A DNA stretch of 60,300 nt, taken from assembly GCF_000308715.1 (NCBI RefSeq), contig NZ_BAGH01000192.1, positions 1 through 60,300 on the forward strand, read 5' to 3'. The DNA comes from Nocardia tenerifensis NBRC 101015. Its GTDB lineage: Bacteria; Actinomycetota; Actinomycetes; Mycobacteriales; Mycobacteriaceae. Under the pieces are notes generated by a model, which was given only the letters and a program-made list of their open reading frames with translations, had not been told where the DNA came from and ran no database searches. Below, one piece after another: positions 18,851 through 27,479 of the stretch; position 1 is the stretch's first letter; each line of letters starts with the position of its first letter. The position numbers and the translations under genes were made by a program.

Positions 18851-19338
18851 TCACCGTTCGACCGCGAACGCTCGAGGACCTGCCGGCCTGCGTAGCGGCT
18901 CTGCGTCAGGTGCACGCGGTCGACGGCTATCCCGTGGTCTGGCCGCAGGATCCGGCGCGCTGGTTGACCCCGGCGAAACTGGTCGATGCGCGGGTGGCCG
19001 AGGTGGGTGGGGTCGTCGTAGGCCAGGTCGGCATCGGTGCGAGTGCGCTGCCGCGCCCGGTCCGCGACGCGGTGCCCGAAACCGCCCTGATGTCGGTGAT
19101 CCGTCTGTTCGTCACTCCGGCGGACCGTGGCTGCGGCGTGGGTCGCCGGCTGCTCGACGCGGCGGTCGAGATGGTCGAGCAACGCGGGTGCCGGGCGGTG
19201 CTCGACGTCGAAAGCCGCGCCGTCGCGGCGATATCGCTGTATGAGCGGGCGGGCTGGAAGCGGATGCACAGCACGCGGGCGCAGTGGTCGCGGTCCGATG
19301 GTCAGGCGGCGCTGCTGCACTACTACCTCGGCCCCTGA
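18847..19338 (+). CDS. GNAT family N-acetyltransferase
   Basis: A 163-residue acetyltransferase with the core VIRLFVTPADRGCGVGRRLLD (acetyl-CoA loop, Q/RxxGxG/A variant) and a C-terminal AISLYERAGWKR. The acceptor is unknown. The GTG start overlaps the molybdoenzyme stop (GTGA), indicating translational coupling and perhaps a shared substrate. A decayed homologous C-terminal stretch lies at about 21606-21790. Confidence 0.9.
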   Translation: MITVRPRTLEDLPACVAALRQVHAVDGYPVVWPQDPARWLTPAKLVDARVAEVGGVVVGQVGIGASALPRPVRDAVPETALMSVIRLFVTPADRGCGVGRRLLDAAVEMVEQRGCRAVLDVESRAVAAISLYERAGWKRMHSTRAQWSRSDGQAALLHYYLGP

Positions 19339-19430
19339 TCAATCGATGGCTGCGGGGGCCGAAATAGACTGACAGCCAACGGATTCGGCCACATCTCGAC
19401 TGGAAAGCATACTGAAAGGTCTGCACGAAA

Positions 19431-19475
19431 TAGTCTCGCGAGATGACTACCACCGTATGTCCGGCGTTCGGATGA
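19431..19475 (+). promoter_or_regulatory. Leaderless upstream mini-ORF before the DUF1963-like gene
   Basis: TAGTCT at 19431-19436 stands 6 nt before an ATG at 19443 that opens a 10-codon frame, MTTTVCPAFG, ending in TGA at 19473-19475. That stop overlaps the ATG at 19472 of the following gene (ATGA). A 10-bp palindrome TCTCGCGAGA spans 19434-19443. Arrangement seen; a role in coupling or attenuation is inferred. Confidence 0.4.
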
Positions 19476-20500
19476 CTCGTACCACTCCCGCCCGCCCAGC
19501 CGATGTCGCCGCAGACTTTCCTCAGCTCGCCCCGCTGGCCCGAACGGCGACCCGGCTGCACCCACGGCAGGGGCCGGTCTCGCCGAACGACAGCTCGATC
19601 GGTGGACCATTGCTGTGGCCGGCGAGCGAGCCTTGGCCGCACTGTGACGGCCCGCACGAATCAGACTGGGTCGGACCCATGATGTCTCCGGCCGACGTTC
19701 GGCTCGACCGGCGGATCAGGGCCGATGCCAGAGGACGCGAGCTGACCTCCCAGGAGCGGGCGACGCTGAGCCGGATCCGCGGCATTACCGACTCGCCCTG
19801 GGATCCATACGATCGCAGGCGGAGGGCTACCCGGGAGGTGCCGTCGGGGCCGCTCGCGATGCTGCCCGTCGCCCAGTTGTACGCCCGAGACGTGCCGTGC
19901 CTGCGGCCGCCCGTCGGTACGGACCTGCTGCAAGTACTTTGGTGCCCCTACGCGCACGGATACGAGGCTGCGCTGCGCACGCGACTGTTCTGGCGTGCGA
20001 GCGGCGAGGTCACCGACGTGATCGCGGACCCACCGGAACCAGCGTTGGTGCAGAGCGAGTACTTCGTTCCCAACGCCTGCCGGCTCCACCCGGAGAATGT
20101 CACCGAGTACCCGCGGCAGGAATACACCCGACAGCCGGTGGAAGGGATCGATTCCACGCTGCGCGAGGCGCTGGATGAGCGATACCAGTACCGATACACG
20201 TCGGACCTTGCGACCGCGCCCGGCTGCAAGGTCGGGGGATGGACACCGTGGGATCGGACCGACGCCGTCGCAGTGCGCTGCACCGCCTGCGATGCGCCGA
20301 TGGACCCGCTGCTGACGATCGCTTCCCGCGAATGGGGCGGGGGCAGTTACAGCTGGATTCCCCTGGAGGACCGAACCGAGGACGGCGGTGACCCGGAAGC
20401 GTTCGAGGCGACCGGATTGACCCTCGGCGACGCCGACAGCCAGCAGTTGTTCGTCTGCTCCGCCGATCCGACGCATCCGCACACCGCACGCCTCCTATAG
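19457..20500 (+). CDS. DUF1963/YwqG-like protein of unknown function
   Basis: A 342-347-residue soluble protein, probably in the DUF1963 (YwqG-like) group: GGPLLWPASEPWPHC near the N-terminus, KVGGWTPWDRTDAVAVRCTACDAPMDPLLTI with a CxxC, and a C-terminal LFVCSADPTHPH that could complete a metal site. The function of the family is not known. Two in-frame ATGs (19457, 19472) are possible; 19472 overlaps the stop of a leaderless 10-codon frame and is favoured. It is flanked by a GNAT and an MDR gene, with no evident operon. Confidence 0.7.
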   Translation: MSGVRMTRTTPARPADVAADFPQLAPLARTATRLHPRQGPVSPNDSSIGGPLLWPASEPWPHCDGPHESDWVGPMMSPADVRLDRRIRADARGRELTSQERATLSRIRGITDSPWDPYDRRRRATREVPSGPLAMLPVAQLYARDVPCLRPPVGTDLLQVLWCPYAHGYEAALRTRLFWRASGEVTDVIADPPEPALVQSEYFVPNACRLHPENVTEYPRQEYTRQPVEGIDSTLREALDERYQYRYTSDLATAPGCKVGGWTPWDRTDAVAVRCTACDAPMDPLLTIASREWGGGSYSWIPLEDRTEDGGDPEAFEATGLTLGDADSQQLFVCSADPTHPHTARLL

Positions 20501-20561
20501 CGTCGACCGCAGGGCGAAGACCGCGGGAATCGGCGCGGGCCGCGCGAGGTTGTAGCGCGGT

Positions 20562-21506
20562 GTGAAAGCTGTTGGCCTGTATGAATTCGGCGGACCAGAC
20601 GTATTGCAGGTGCTCGATCTGCCTGAACCCCAGGCCGGTCCGGGTGAGGTGCGGATCCGGGTGCACGCGGCGGCGGTGAATCCCACCGACGTCATGTTGC
20701 GCAGCGGCGGGCACGCCGTCCGAATGCCCGATCGCACACCACCATTCGTACCCGGCATGGACGCCGCGGGCGTCATCGATCAGCTCGGCCCCGGCGTCGA
20801 CGACCGTCTCACGCTCGGCCAGCCGGTGATCGCCATGGTGCTGTTCACCGGCCCGCGCGGCGGCGCCTACGCCGAACAGATCGTGGTGCCCGCGGCCTCG
20901 GTCGTGCCCGCACCCGCCGGTGTCGGCCTCCCCGCCGCCGCCACCCTGCTGATGAACGCCATGACCGCCCGCCTCGCCCTGGACACCCTGGCCTTACCGC
21001 CCGGCGCGACCCTCGCGGTCACCGGTGCGGCCGGTGCGGTCGGCGGCTACGCGGTCGAGCTGGCCAAGGCCGACGGGCTCACCGTGATCGCCGACGCCGC
21101 CCCCGCCGACGTCGACCGAGTCCGCCGCTTCGGCGCCGCCCACGTCGTCCCACGCGGCAGCGGCGTCGCCACCGATATCCGCGCCCTGGCCCCGGAGGGC
21201 GTGGCCGGCCTCATCGACGGCTCGATGCAGACCACCGAGGTGATCCCCGCCCTCGCCGACGGCGGCACCCTCATCGAACTACGCGGCTGGCCCGGCCCCG
21301 CCGAACGCGGCATCCAGGTTCGGCCGGTGATGGTGCGCGATGTCATGACCGACACCGACGCCCTCGATGACCTGCGCCGCCGCGTCGAACACGGCACCCT
21401 GTCCCTGCACGTCGCCGACGTACTGCCCGCCGAACAAGCCGCCGAGGCACACCGCAGACTGGAAGCGGGTGGCCTGCGCGGCCGCCTGGTACTCGACTTC
21501 TCCTGA
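20562..21506 (+). CDS. Zinc-independent MDR-family NADP-dependent oxidoreductase
   Basis: A 314-residue quinone-oxidoreductase-like MDR protein: the N-terminus MKAVGLYEFGGPDVLQVLDL (GTG read as Met), GPGEVRIRVHAAAVNPTD, and the nucleotide-binding LAVTGAAGAVGGYAVELAK. The structural zinc cysteines are absent, as in quinone reductases. The substrate is unknown. It is monocistronic; a GNAT relic follows. Confidence 0.9.
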   Translation: MKAVGLYEFGGPDVLQVLDLPEPQAGPGEVRIRVHAAAVNPTDVMLRSGGHAVRMPDRTPPFVPGMDAAGVIDQLGPGVDDRLTLGQPVIAMVLFTGPRGGAYAEQIVVPAASVVPAPAGVGLPAAATLLMNAMTARLALDTLALPPGATLAVTGAAGAVGGYAVELAKADGLTVIADAAPADVDRVRRFGAAHVVPRGSGVATDIRALAPEGVAGLIDGSMQTTEVIPALADGGTLIELRGWPGPAERGIQVRPVMVRDVMTDTDALDDLRRRVEHGTLSLHVADVLPAEQAAEAHRRLEAGGLRGRLVLDFS

Positions 21507-21605
21507 CGTCACGGCCATGTCGCGAATGCGCCTGCGCCGCTGGGCTTCCCGGAGTTCGGCGGGCATGGACCGCGCCGGGGGCCAAGCCCTGGTCGCTCCG
21601 AGTCG

Positions 21606-21790
21606 CCGATGCGGCGCGGTCGGGACCGATCGACGTGGCCTGTCGAGCGTGAGTGACCGTCTGCGGTGCTCGATGCGGAGAGCTGCGCTGTTGCCGCGAT
21701 GTCGGTAAAGGCGCGGAAAGGCGTGGGCTCGAAGCAGATTCGTGGCCATTGGTGGAGTGGGCGAGCGTCGATGGTCGGCGGGCGCTCGGC
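21606..21790 (+). pseudogene. Relic of a GNAT acetyltransferase C-terminus
   Basis: The segment from 21642 reads VERE-stop-PSAVLDAESCAVAAMS, closely matching VEQRGCRAVLDVESRAVAAIS of the intact GNAT at 18847. After a frameshift it continues as LEADSWPLVEWASVDGRRAL against the intact WKRMHSTRAQWSRSDGQAAL. A premature TGA (21654) and at least one frameshift show decay. The rest of the 415-bp gap (21507-21920) holds nothing I recognise. Confidence 0.6.
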
Positions 21791-21920
21791 CCGGACGCGG
21801 TAATCGTCGAGCGCCACCATGGTCGATACCGCGCTACTGCCTCAGCGCGTCATTTGTCCGCGCTCAATTCGATGTTGCCCAACAGACTGTCAGCCAGATC
21901 CTCGGTCGGCAATGACGATT

Positions 21921-22694
21921 TCAGTCGGACAGCAGCACGAGACGATGGGCGTCATCGAACAGCGCGCGCTCGGCGACGCGGGCCGCGGTAAGCGCGGCCA
22001 GGGCGGTGGCGGCGAGCAGCATGTACATGACCACGATCTGATACCGGATCGCGGTGAGCGGATCGACCCCGGCGAGGATGAGCCCGGTCATCGCCCCGGG
22101 CAGGCTGATCAGGCCGACGACCTTGGTCGCGTCGACCGACGGCACCAGCGCGGTGCGCAGAGCCGACCGCCGGTACGGCAGAAACGCTTGGCGCGCAGGT
22201 AATCCCAGACACAACCGCGCCTCGATCGCGGGCCGAGCCTGCCTGGCGTCCTCGCCGATCCGCCGCAGCGCGATACCGGTCGCCTGCATCGCGCCGGACA
22301 CGATCATCCCCCCGACCGGAACGACGACGCGCGGCTCGGTCGAGATCACCCCGAGCAGCACCAGCGCACCGAGGGTGACGGTGGCGCCCACGGCCACGCC
22401 GATCGTCGCGGTGCGCCGCGCCCGCGGCAGTTCCGCGCCCCGCCGCCCCGCCACCTGCCCGGCGATGATCACCATCACGATCACCCACGCGAACGCGCCG
22501 GGAAGCGCGGTGTGCCGGAACACGACCAGCAGAATCGCACCCACCGCGACCAGCTGAATCCCGGCCCGCACCGCCGCGATCACCAGTTCACGGGTCAGTT
22601 CCAGTCGCTGCCGGTAGGCGATGAACGCCGCGAGACCGACCAGCAGCAGCGAGGCCGAGACACCCGTCCAGTCCGGCACCGAAAGACCCTGCAT
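21921..22694 (-). CDS. fetB: FetB-like ABC exporter permease
   Basis: A 257-residue integral membrane protein of the UPF0014/FetB family with about seven TM segments. It has the cytoplasmic ARPAIEARLCLGLP and ALRTALVPSVDATKVVGLISLPGAMTGLILAG motifs typical of the group. In E. coli FetAB exports iron and protects from oxidative stress (known). Its ATG overlaps the fetA stop by 1 nt (TGATG). Confidence 0.9.
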   Translation of the reverse strand: MQGLSVPDWTGVSASLLLVGLAAFIAYRQRLELTRELVIAAVRAGIQLVAVGAILLVVFRHTALPGAFAWVIVMVIIAGQVAGRRGAELPRARRTATIGVAVGATVTLGALVLLGVISTEPRVVVPVGGMIVSGAMQATGIALRRIGEDARQARPAIEARLCLGLPARQAFLPYRRSALRTALVPSVDATKVVGLISLPGAMTGLILAGVDPLTAIRYQIVVMYMLLAATALAALTAARVAERALFDDAHRLVLLSD

Positions 22695-23329
22695 CAGAAC
22701 GACTTCCGCAGGCGTTTGCCGTCGAGTAGCAGGACGTCATCGGCCACCGTCTGTACGAACCCGGCATCGTGGCTGACGAGTATCGCCGAGCCGCCCGCCT
22801 CGACATGCCCGCGGACGAGTTCGGCGATGACGGCCGCCGCCTCGGGGTCCAGCGCGGAGGTAGGTTCATCGAGCAGCAGCACGTCGGGTTCGACGGCGAG
22901 CGCACGAGCCAGGCAGACCCGTTGCGCCTCACCGCCGGACAGTTCCGCGCAGCGCCGCCCGGCGAACGACTCCGGCAAGCCGACCCTGCTCAACAACGCG
23001 GGCACTCGCTCAGTGGGCAGGTCCTCGCGGCCGACCCGCACCTCGTCGCCGACGATATCGCTGAGCAGTATCGGACGCTGCGGCACCAGCCCGACCCTGC
23101 GCCGCAACGCGAGCACGTCCAGTGCGGTGATCGGGTCGCCGTCGAGCAGGATTCGCCCGCTGCTCGGTTCGCCCAGCCGGTTGAACAGTCGCAGCAGCGT
23201 GGTCTTGCCCGTCCCGCTCGGCCCGACCACCGCGGTGCACCGCCCGCCAGGCAGGATGGCGTCGCTATCGACGAGCAACTGCGTCGACCCGGCGACCACC
23301 CCGACGCGCTCGAGAACGAAGGTGTGCAC
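22694..23329 (-). CDS. fetA: FetA-like ABC transporter ATP-binding protein
   Basis: A 211-residue ATPase with Walker A GPSGTGKTTLL, the Q-loop in VGLVPQRP, signature LSGGEAQRV and Walker B VLLLDEPTSALD, then the switch His in ILVSHDAG. It pairs with the overlapping fetB permease as a likely metal exporter; the substrate is not proved. GTG start at 23329. No metal-responsive operator was recognised upstream. Confidence 0.9.
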   Translation of the reverse strand: MHTFVLERVGVVAGSTQLLVDSDAILPGGRCTAVVGPSGTGKTTLLRLFNRLGEPSSGRILLDGDPITALDVLALRRRVGLVPQRPILLSDIVGDEVRVGREDLPTERVPALLSRVGLPESFAGRRCAELSGGEAQRVCLARALAVEPDVLLLDEPTSALDPEAAAVIAELVRGHVEAGGSAILVSHDAGFVQTVADDVLLLDGKRLRKSF

Positions 23330-23507
23330 GAGCCAATCCTGCTACGCGCGGACGCATCCGGCGCACCGGCACACGGTTTGCCGCGCGGCCCGCATGCTCT
23401 GCGCCGTCATCGACCGGTGGTCCGTCCACCGTGCGCCACCAGCGAGACGACGCGCGGGCCGCCTCACGTGCCCAGGATCTGCGCGAGCCGCCGATACGCT
23501 CGCCGAC

Positions 23508-23888
23508 ATGATCATTCGTCACGTGACCATCGACTGCGCTGACCCGCACCAGCTCGCGTCGTTCTGGCACACCGTCACCGGCTGGCCGCTGTCGGACGAG
23601 GACCCGGACGACGACTACGCGCTGCTGATCGCCCCGCCACCCGTGCCCGGTCTGTTGTTCATCAAGGTCCCCGAGGGCAAAGCGGTGAAGAACCGGATCC
23701 ACTTCGACTGGATGCCCACCGACCGCACCCGCGACCAGGAGGTCGAGCACTTGATCGCGCTCGGCGCGACGCTGTACGAGGACCATCGCACCGCCGAGGG
23801 CCGCGGCTGGGTCACGCTGCGCGACCCCGAGGGCAACGAATTCTGCGTCGAGCGAAGCGAATCCGAGCGCGGACACGACACTCCGTGA
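23508..23888 (+). CDS. VOC (glyoxalase-like) family protein
   Basis: A 126-residue single-module VOC-fold protein: VTIDCADPHQLASFW at the start, GLLFIKVPEGKAVKNRIHFD in the middle, WVTLRDPEGNEFCV at the end. It matches the actinobacterial Glyoxalase_6 group; activity is unknown. ATG 23508 lies 7 nt after TACGCT, so the mRNA is probably leaderless. Confidence 0.85.
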   Translation: MIIRHVTIDCADPHQLASFWHTVTGWPLSDEDPDDDYALLIAPPPVPGLLFIKVPEGKAVKNRIHFDWMPTDRTRDQEVEHLIALGATLYEDHRTAEGRGWVTLRDPEGNEFCVERSESERGHDTP

Positions 23889-23934
23889 CAACCTGTGCGG
23901 CCGCGGAATCGGCGCCGACCTCTACGATGCCTCG

Positions 23935-24585
23935 GTGACCTACGACGACCTCGAGCATCTCGACACCTCCCGCCTGCCCGAGCGCCAGCAGCGCATCCTC
24001 GCCACGATCCGCGACTGGGTGCTGCGCCACGGGTACGCGCCGAGCTCCCGCCAGCTCGGGGACGCGGTGGGGCTGCGGTCCTCCTCGTCGGTGTCCAAGC
24101 ATCTGAACAGCCTGGAGGAGAAGGGTTTTCTGCGGCGCAGCGACACGATGTCGCGCCCGATCGACGTGCGCATGTTTCTCCAGAGCGCCGCGCCGCGGGA
24201 GTCCGAGGGGGACTCGGTGACAGTGCCGGTGGTCGGCGACATCGCGGCCGGCACCCCGATCCTCGCCGAGGAGCAGACCGACGACCTGCTCACCATGTCG
24301 CGTCAGCTCGTCGGCCGCGGCACCGTGTTCGGCCTGCGGGTGCGCGGGGACTCGATGATCGACGCCGCGATCTGCGACGGCGACATCGTGGTGGTGCGCC
24401 AGCAGAACGAGGCGCACTCGGGCGAGATCGTCGCCGCGATGATCGACGGGGAGGCGACGGTCAAGGTGTATCGGCGGCGCAACGGTCACGTGTATCTCGA
24501 GCCGCGCAACCCGGCCTACGAGGTCATCGACGGCGACGAGGCCACGGTGCTCGGCAAGGTGGTGTCGGTGATGCGCCGCGTCTGA
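23935..24585 (+). CDS. lexA: LexA-like repressor/S24 peptidase
   Basis: A 216-residue protein with a LexA winged helix (residues 14-72: PERQQRILATIRDWVL, SSSSVSKHLNSLEEKGFLRR) and an S24 autoprotease domain. Ala105-Gly106 is the expected cleavage site (GDIAAGTP), Ser140 (RGDSM) the nucleophile and Lys177 (ATVKVY) the base; all are present, so RecA-stimulated self-cleavage is plausible. The N-terminal wing (TMSRPIDVR) and its sirtuin neighbour differ from the usual actinobacterial lexA locus, so this may be a paralogue. GTG 23935 follows TACGAT by 6 nt (leaderless). Confidence 0.85.
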   Translation: MTYDDLEHLDTSRLPERQQRILATIRDWVLRHGYAPSSRQLGDAVGLRSSSSVSKHLNSLEEKGFLRRSDTMSRPIDVRMFLQSAAPRESEGDSVTVPVVGDIAAGTPILAEEQTDDLLTMSRQLVGRGTVFGLRVRGDSMIDAAICDGDIVVVRQQNEAHSGEIVAAMIDGEATVKVYRRRNGHVYLEPRNPAYEVIDGDEATVLGKVVSVMRRV

Positions 24586-24590
24586 CCGGC

Positions 24591-24613
24591 GTGTCGCACA
24601 GGCGTCGTACCCT
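24591..24613 (+). promoter_or_regulatory. Leaderless promoter of the sirtuin gene
   Basis: TACCCT at 24608-24613 stands 6 nt before ATG 24620. Eight bases upstream of it lies GTGTCGCAC, which keeps only the TGTCG core of the TTGTCRGTG box known from RecA-independent DNA-damage promoters. The spacing is exact but the sequence match is weak. Confidence 0.35.
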
Positions 24614-24619
24614 GAACTG

Positions 24620-25471
24620 ATGTCGCACGCCCCGGAGCCCGATCTCGCGCGGCTCGTCGAATTGCTGGCGGGCCGCCGGGTCCTGGCGCTCACCGGCGCC
24701 GGCGTGTCGACCGACAGCGGCATCCCCGACTATCGCGGCCCGTCCTCGCCGCCGCGTAATCCGATGACCTATCAGCAGTTCGTCGGCGACCCGGTGTTCC
24801 GGCAGCGCTACTGGGCGCGCAATCACATCGGCTGGCGGCGCATGGACGCCTCCCGGCCCAACCCCGGGCACCGCGCACTGGCCCGGCTGGAACGAATGGG
24901 CGTGGTCAGCGGCCTGATCACCCAGAACGTCGATCTGCTGCACACCAAGGCCGGACATCGGCGCGTGATCGACCTGCACGGCACCTACGCCCGAGTCCGG
25001 TGCCTGCGATGCGACGCGTTGATCTCCCGGATGACGCTGGCCGAACGACTGGAATCGGCCAACCCCGGCTTCGCCGAAGGGGCGACCACCAACGGCGTGG
25101 AGGTCGCCCCCGACGCCGACGCTGTTGTCGCCGACACCGACAGCTTCCGCATGGTCGACTGCGCGGACTGCGGCGGCATGCTCAAACCCGACATCGTGTA
25201 CTTCGGTGAGAACGTGCCGAAAGAGCGCGTCGCCGCCGCCTTCCACCTCGTCGACGACGCCGACGCGCTGCTCGTGGCCGGATCCTCGTTGACCGTCATG
25301 TCGGGCCTGCGGTTCGTGCGGCACGCGGCGAAACAGGGTCGGCCGGTGGTGATCGTCAATCGCGGACGAACTCGCGGCGACGAACTGGCCTCGCTCACGA
25401 TCGACGCCGGATGTTCGAGCGTCCTTGTCGCACTGGCCGACGCGCTCGAGAACTTAAAGGTCTCGGTGTAG
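24620..25471 (+). CDS. Sir2-family NAD-dependent protein deacylase
   Basis: A 283-residue sirtuin with GAGVSTDSGIPDYRG, catalytic-loop TQNVDLLH, the His of DLHGTYARVRC, two zinc CxxC pairs (CLRC, CADC), and KPDIVYFGENVP, GSSLTVMSG. It lacks the Tyr/Arg pair of Sir5-type desuccinylases as far as I can see, so deacetylation is the likely activity. It is 34 bp after the LexA-like gene but has its own leaderless promoter. Confidence 0.92.
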   Translation: MSHAPEPDLARLVELLAGRRVLALTGAGVSTDSGIPDYRGPSSPPRNPMTYQQFVGDPVFRQRYWARNHIGWRRMDASRPNPGHRALARLERMGVVSGLITQNVDLLHTKAGHRRVIDLHGTYARVRCLRCDALISRMTLAERLESANPGFAEGATTNGVEVAPDADAVVADTDSFRMVDCADCGGMLKPDIVYFGENVPKERVAAAFHLVDDADALLVAGSSLTVMSGLRFVRHAAKQGRPVVIVNRGRTRGDELASLTIDAGCSSVLVALADALENLKVSV

Positions 25472-25836
25472 TCGTTTCCGTTGCGACGCAGCCCCATTGC
25501 ATCGATCGCGTTCCTGCATTCGCTGCCGATAGCAAGATTCGCGGCGGACTTTCCCAGCCCACGTTGCCCGATGATGGCGGAACTCTTCGTACTGACGTCA
25601 GCCGGAAGCGCCCCCGCAGCGAGCAGTCAAGCTACGCACTGACGTAGCCGCGCTCAACCTGCCCACCGGACCGCGCCGGCGTTGCCGGCCACCCACCAAG
25701 CGGAGCCGCACCCTCTCTCAGACCCCGCACCCTCTCTCAGGCCCCGCACCCGCAGTAGGGCCCTATAGGCGGTGCGGATCCCTAGTGCCAGTGCGGAGTT
25801 AGACCGCGCCCGCCGCCAGTCCGGGCGCACACCGCA
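25472..25836. other. Non-coding region with short tandem repeat and hairpins
   Basis: 365 bp between convergent genes. It holds GCTACG-cactga-CGTAGC (25631-25648, a possible terminator), a 19-bp tandem repeat starting GCACCCTCTCTCAG (25708-25726, 25727-25745, with a partial third copy) and the palindrome TAGGGCCCTA (25756-25765). No gene was recognised. Confidence 0.5.
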
Positions 25837-27393
25837 CTACAGAGCCGCCGGCTCCGCGACAGCATCCTGCTCCGAGGCGTCCTCGACCCCCTTCGGCCGC
25901 AACGCAACTACCAACACACCCGCCCCGGCCAGAGCGATGAGCATCGTCCACACTGCGCCGACGTGCATGGCATGAATGAACGCATCATCAGCGGCGTGCG
26001 CCAGCTCGGGACGCTCGATCACCGCCGCGACATACCTGGCCTGCTCCGCGGAGACTCGCGCGCGGTCCTGCACCTCGCCGGGCAGATCGGACACCGAGGC
26101 GTCGATACCGCGCCGGTAGGCGATCGACATGATCGTGCCGCCCACTGCTATGCCGAGCAGCGTGCCGGTCTGCCGCACGGTGTTGGTCACCGCCGAGCCC
26201 GCACCGGCCTGCGCCAGCGGCAGTGTGTTCATCAACGCCGCGGTCACGCTGCCCATCACGATGCCGATCGACAAACCCTGCGTCAGCAATACGAGCTCGT
26301 TCCACACGATCGGCGTGTCCAGCCCGAAGAAGGCGAAGCTGCCCATCCCCAGCGCCGCCACGGTCAGCGCGGTTCCGGTCACCGGGCGCAGTGACCAGCG
26401 ACGCACCAGCCGAATGCCCAGCGGTCCACCGACCATCGCGCCCACCGCGGCCGGAGACGTGGCGATCCCCGCCTCCAGCGGCGAGAACCCGCGCGCGCCT
26501 TGCAGATAGAACGCGCCGTAGAAACCGGCGGCCGTCATGGCGAACAACAGCAGTCCGATCGCCGCGTTGCCGCCACCGAAGATCCGCTGCGCGAGCAGTC
26601 GCGGATCGAAACTGGGCTGGCCGCTGCGCAATTCGATGACGACGAACCCGCCCAGCAGGACAACGCCCACGACGATGGGCGCCCACACATCCACCGGGCT
26701 CCACGACGCCACCTGCCCCGCCCGAATCAGCCCGTAGGCCAACGCGGCCAGACCCGTGATCGACAGCAGCAACCCGGTCAGATCGAGCGGCCGCGGCGTG
26801 GGACTGCGGAAATCCGGGACCAGCATAAAGATTCCGGCGAGCCCGACCAGCACGGGCGCGACATTGACGAGAAACACCGAGCCCCACCAGAAATGGTCGA
26901 GCAGCACACCCGCCAGCAGCGGCCCCGCCGCCAATCCGACGCCCGCCGAGGCCGAGGACACGCCGATCGCCGTCGCCCGCGCGGGCCCGGTGAACGTCCA
27001 GGTCAGGATGGCCATGGTCGCGGGCATGATCAGCGCGCTGCCCACACCCATCGCGGCGCGCGCGGCGATCAACTGGCCCGCGTCACCGGCATACGCCGCC
27101 CACACCGACGCCGCCCCGAACACCGCCATGCCCGTCGCGAGCACGCTCCGGTGCCCGAACCGGTCGCCCAGCGCGCCCGCGGTGAACATCAGCGCGGCGA
27201 AGACGAGCGTGTAAGAGCCTGTGGCCCATTGCAATTGGGCCGGGGTGGCGCCGAGACCACGGACGGGGTCGGCGAGGGTCTGGAAGGTCAGGCTGAGGAT
27301 GGTGTTGTCCATCCAGATCAGGAACGACGACAACACGAGGACGGCGAGGATCAACCGCTGCCTGGATTTCGGCAGCGTCGGAGACATGAGCAT
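25837..27393 (-). CDS. MFS drug exporter, DHA2 (14-TM) type
   Basis: A 518-residue major facilitator with about 14 TM segments. It has WMDNTILSLTFQTLADP in TM1, the motif A relative GALGDRFGHRSVLATG, and motif C in GVGLAAGPLLAGVL, as in EmrB/QacA exporters. The ATG at 27393 has AAGG 5 nt upstream; a longer frame starts at 27417. It is divergent from a MarR gene, with an inverted repeat between them that also covers its own promoter. Confidence 0.92.
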   Translation of the reverse strand: MLMSPTLPKSRQRLILAVLVLSSFLIWMDNTILSLTFQTLADPVRGLGATPAQLQWATGSYTLVFAALMFTAGALGDRFGHRSVLATGMAVFGAASVWAAYAGDAGQLIAARAAMGVGSALIMPATMAILTWTFTGPARATAIGVSSASAGVGLAAGPLLAGVLLDHFWWGSVFLVNVAPVLVGLAGIFMLVPDFRSPTPRPLDLTGLLLSITGLAALAYGLIRAGQVASWSPVDVWAPIVVGVVLLGGFVVIELRSGQPSFDPRLLAQRIFGGGNAAIGLLLFAMTAAGFYGAFYLQGARGFSPLEAGIATSPAAVGAMVGGPLGIRLVRRWSLRPVTGTALTVAALGMGSFAFFGLDTPIVWNELVLLTQGLSIGIVMGSVTAALMNTLPLAQAGAGSAVTNTVRQTGTLLGIAVGGTIMSIAYRRGIDASVSDLPGEVQDRARVSAEQARYVAAVIERPELAHAADDAFIHAMHVGAVWTMLIALAGAGVLVVALRPKGVEDASEQDAVAEPAAL

Positions 27394-27420
27394 GGAAACC
27401 TTCGCTAGGATTGGCAAGAA

Positions 27421-27450
27421 CCTGACGACTAACTCTGCATAATCGTCAGG
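27421..27450. promoter_or_regulatory. Inverted repeat operator between MFS and MarR genes
   Basis: CCTGACGA (27421-27428) and TCGTCAGG (27443-27450) form a perfect 8-bp inverted repeat with a 14-bp centre. This is the expected site for the adjacent MarR protein; binding is inferred. Confidence 0.6.
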
Positions 27451-27479
27451 AACCTGTCAATACCGAGGAGGTCTTTTCG

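Noticed and set aside
18851..18885. GTTCGACCGCGAACG as an SOS box.
   Set aside because: The half-sites are in the wrong orientation for the actinobacterial GAAC-N4-GTTC operator and it lies inside the GNAT coding sequence.
25708..25760. 19-bp tandem units as a possible CRISPR or iteron array.
   Set aside because: Only two full copies, no spacers and no cas or rep gene; it is a simple tandem duplication.
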